From Actinomycetes bacterium (lineage in GTDB: Bacteria; Actinomycetota; Actinomycetes; S36-B12; GCA-2699445), in assembly GCA_022600255.1 (NCBI GenBank), contig JAHZKU010000272.1, forward strand, positions 1-5,891: 5,891 bases of DNA. Reading direction: 5' to 3'. Position 1 is the first letter of the stretch. The number at the start of each line of letters is the position of its first letter. Made by a program: the position numbers and the translations under genes. The notes under the pieces were generated by a model. The model made no database searches, was not told the origin of the DNA, and saw only the letters and a list, made by a program, of their open reading frames with translations. This document shows positions 5,786 to 5,891 of the stretch, piece after piece.

Positions 5786-5891
5786 TCATTGGCAGCCACA
5801 AGCCGCCAGGGACGCGGCAATCCGGTCCATCACTGTGGCTGCTTCAAAGGAAGAGTCAGCCTCGTTCGCGATGGTAGAGAACACCAACACA
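5786..5891 (-). CDS. dacB: D-alanyl-D-alanine carboxypeptidase/endopeptidase, PBP4 family (3' end only)
   Basis: Only the last 34 codons and the TGA lie in the window; the start is beyond the right edge. The translated end, LVFSTIANEA followed by ATVMDRIAASLAACGCQ, matches the closing beta strand (VFSxIxN) and final helix (lDrIAaaLAaCGC) usual for actinobacterial DacB. The full enzyme is an exported serine peptidase that removes the terminal D-Ala from peptidoglycan stem peptides or cuts cross-links. Its catalytic SxxK, SxN and KTG motifs are outside the window. Position directly upstream of DUF2342 and tilS on the same strand is the common actinobacterial arrangement and supports the call. 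Confidence 0.82.
   Translation of the reverse strand, partial: VLVFSTIANEADSSFEAATVMDRIAASLAACGCQ

Noticed and set aside
5568..5801. 77-residue minus-strand open frame between dacB and DUF2342
   Set aside because: It overlaps the ends of both well-supported genes in another frame and has no family features or ribosome binding site.

Overview
The window looks like chromosomal DNA of a GC-rich actinobacterium (Actinomycetota). The main evidence is the minus-strand order dacB, DUF2342 metalloprotease, tilS, hpt, a familiar actinobacterial neighbourhood. A probable F420H2-dependent reductase fits the same group. I cannot name a genus from sequence alone.

Region by region: positions 1-1661 hold the first 553 codons of a minus-strand gene that runs off the left edge. 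It encodes a secreted seven-repeat Kelch propeller protein with an Ig-like choice-of-anchor-D-type domain and the start of a lysine-rich C-terminal module. Positions 1662-1989 are a divergent intergenic region with a candidate promoter and a clear inverted repeat. Positions 1990-2457 (plus) encode a Ddn-family deazaflavin-dependent reductase. Positions 2429-2752 (minus) hold a small ORF that joins the N-terminal and C-terminal ends of a NagA-like amidohydrolase without its catalytic barrel; it is most likely a deletion remnant. Positions 2805-5891 (minus) hold the conserved cluster hpt, tilS, DUF2342 and the last 34 codons of dacB.

How the genes relate: tilS and hpt overlap by 11 bases and are probably translationally coupled. 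DUF2342 and dacB lie upstream on the same strand with gaps of about 90 bases, so all four could share transcripts. TilS makes lysidine in tRNA-Ile, Hpt salvages purines, DacB trims peptidoglycan, and DUF2342 is a predicted zinc peptidase of unknown substrate. In many bacteria ftsH follows hpt; here the amidohydrolase remnant and the convergent reductase gene occupy that place, so synteny is broken at that edge.

I see no RNA gene, CRISPR array, transposase or phage gene. The core cluster is ordinary. The items most worth a second look are the Kelch protein with its lysine-rich tail and the barrel-less amidohydrolase remnant at the synteny break.
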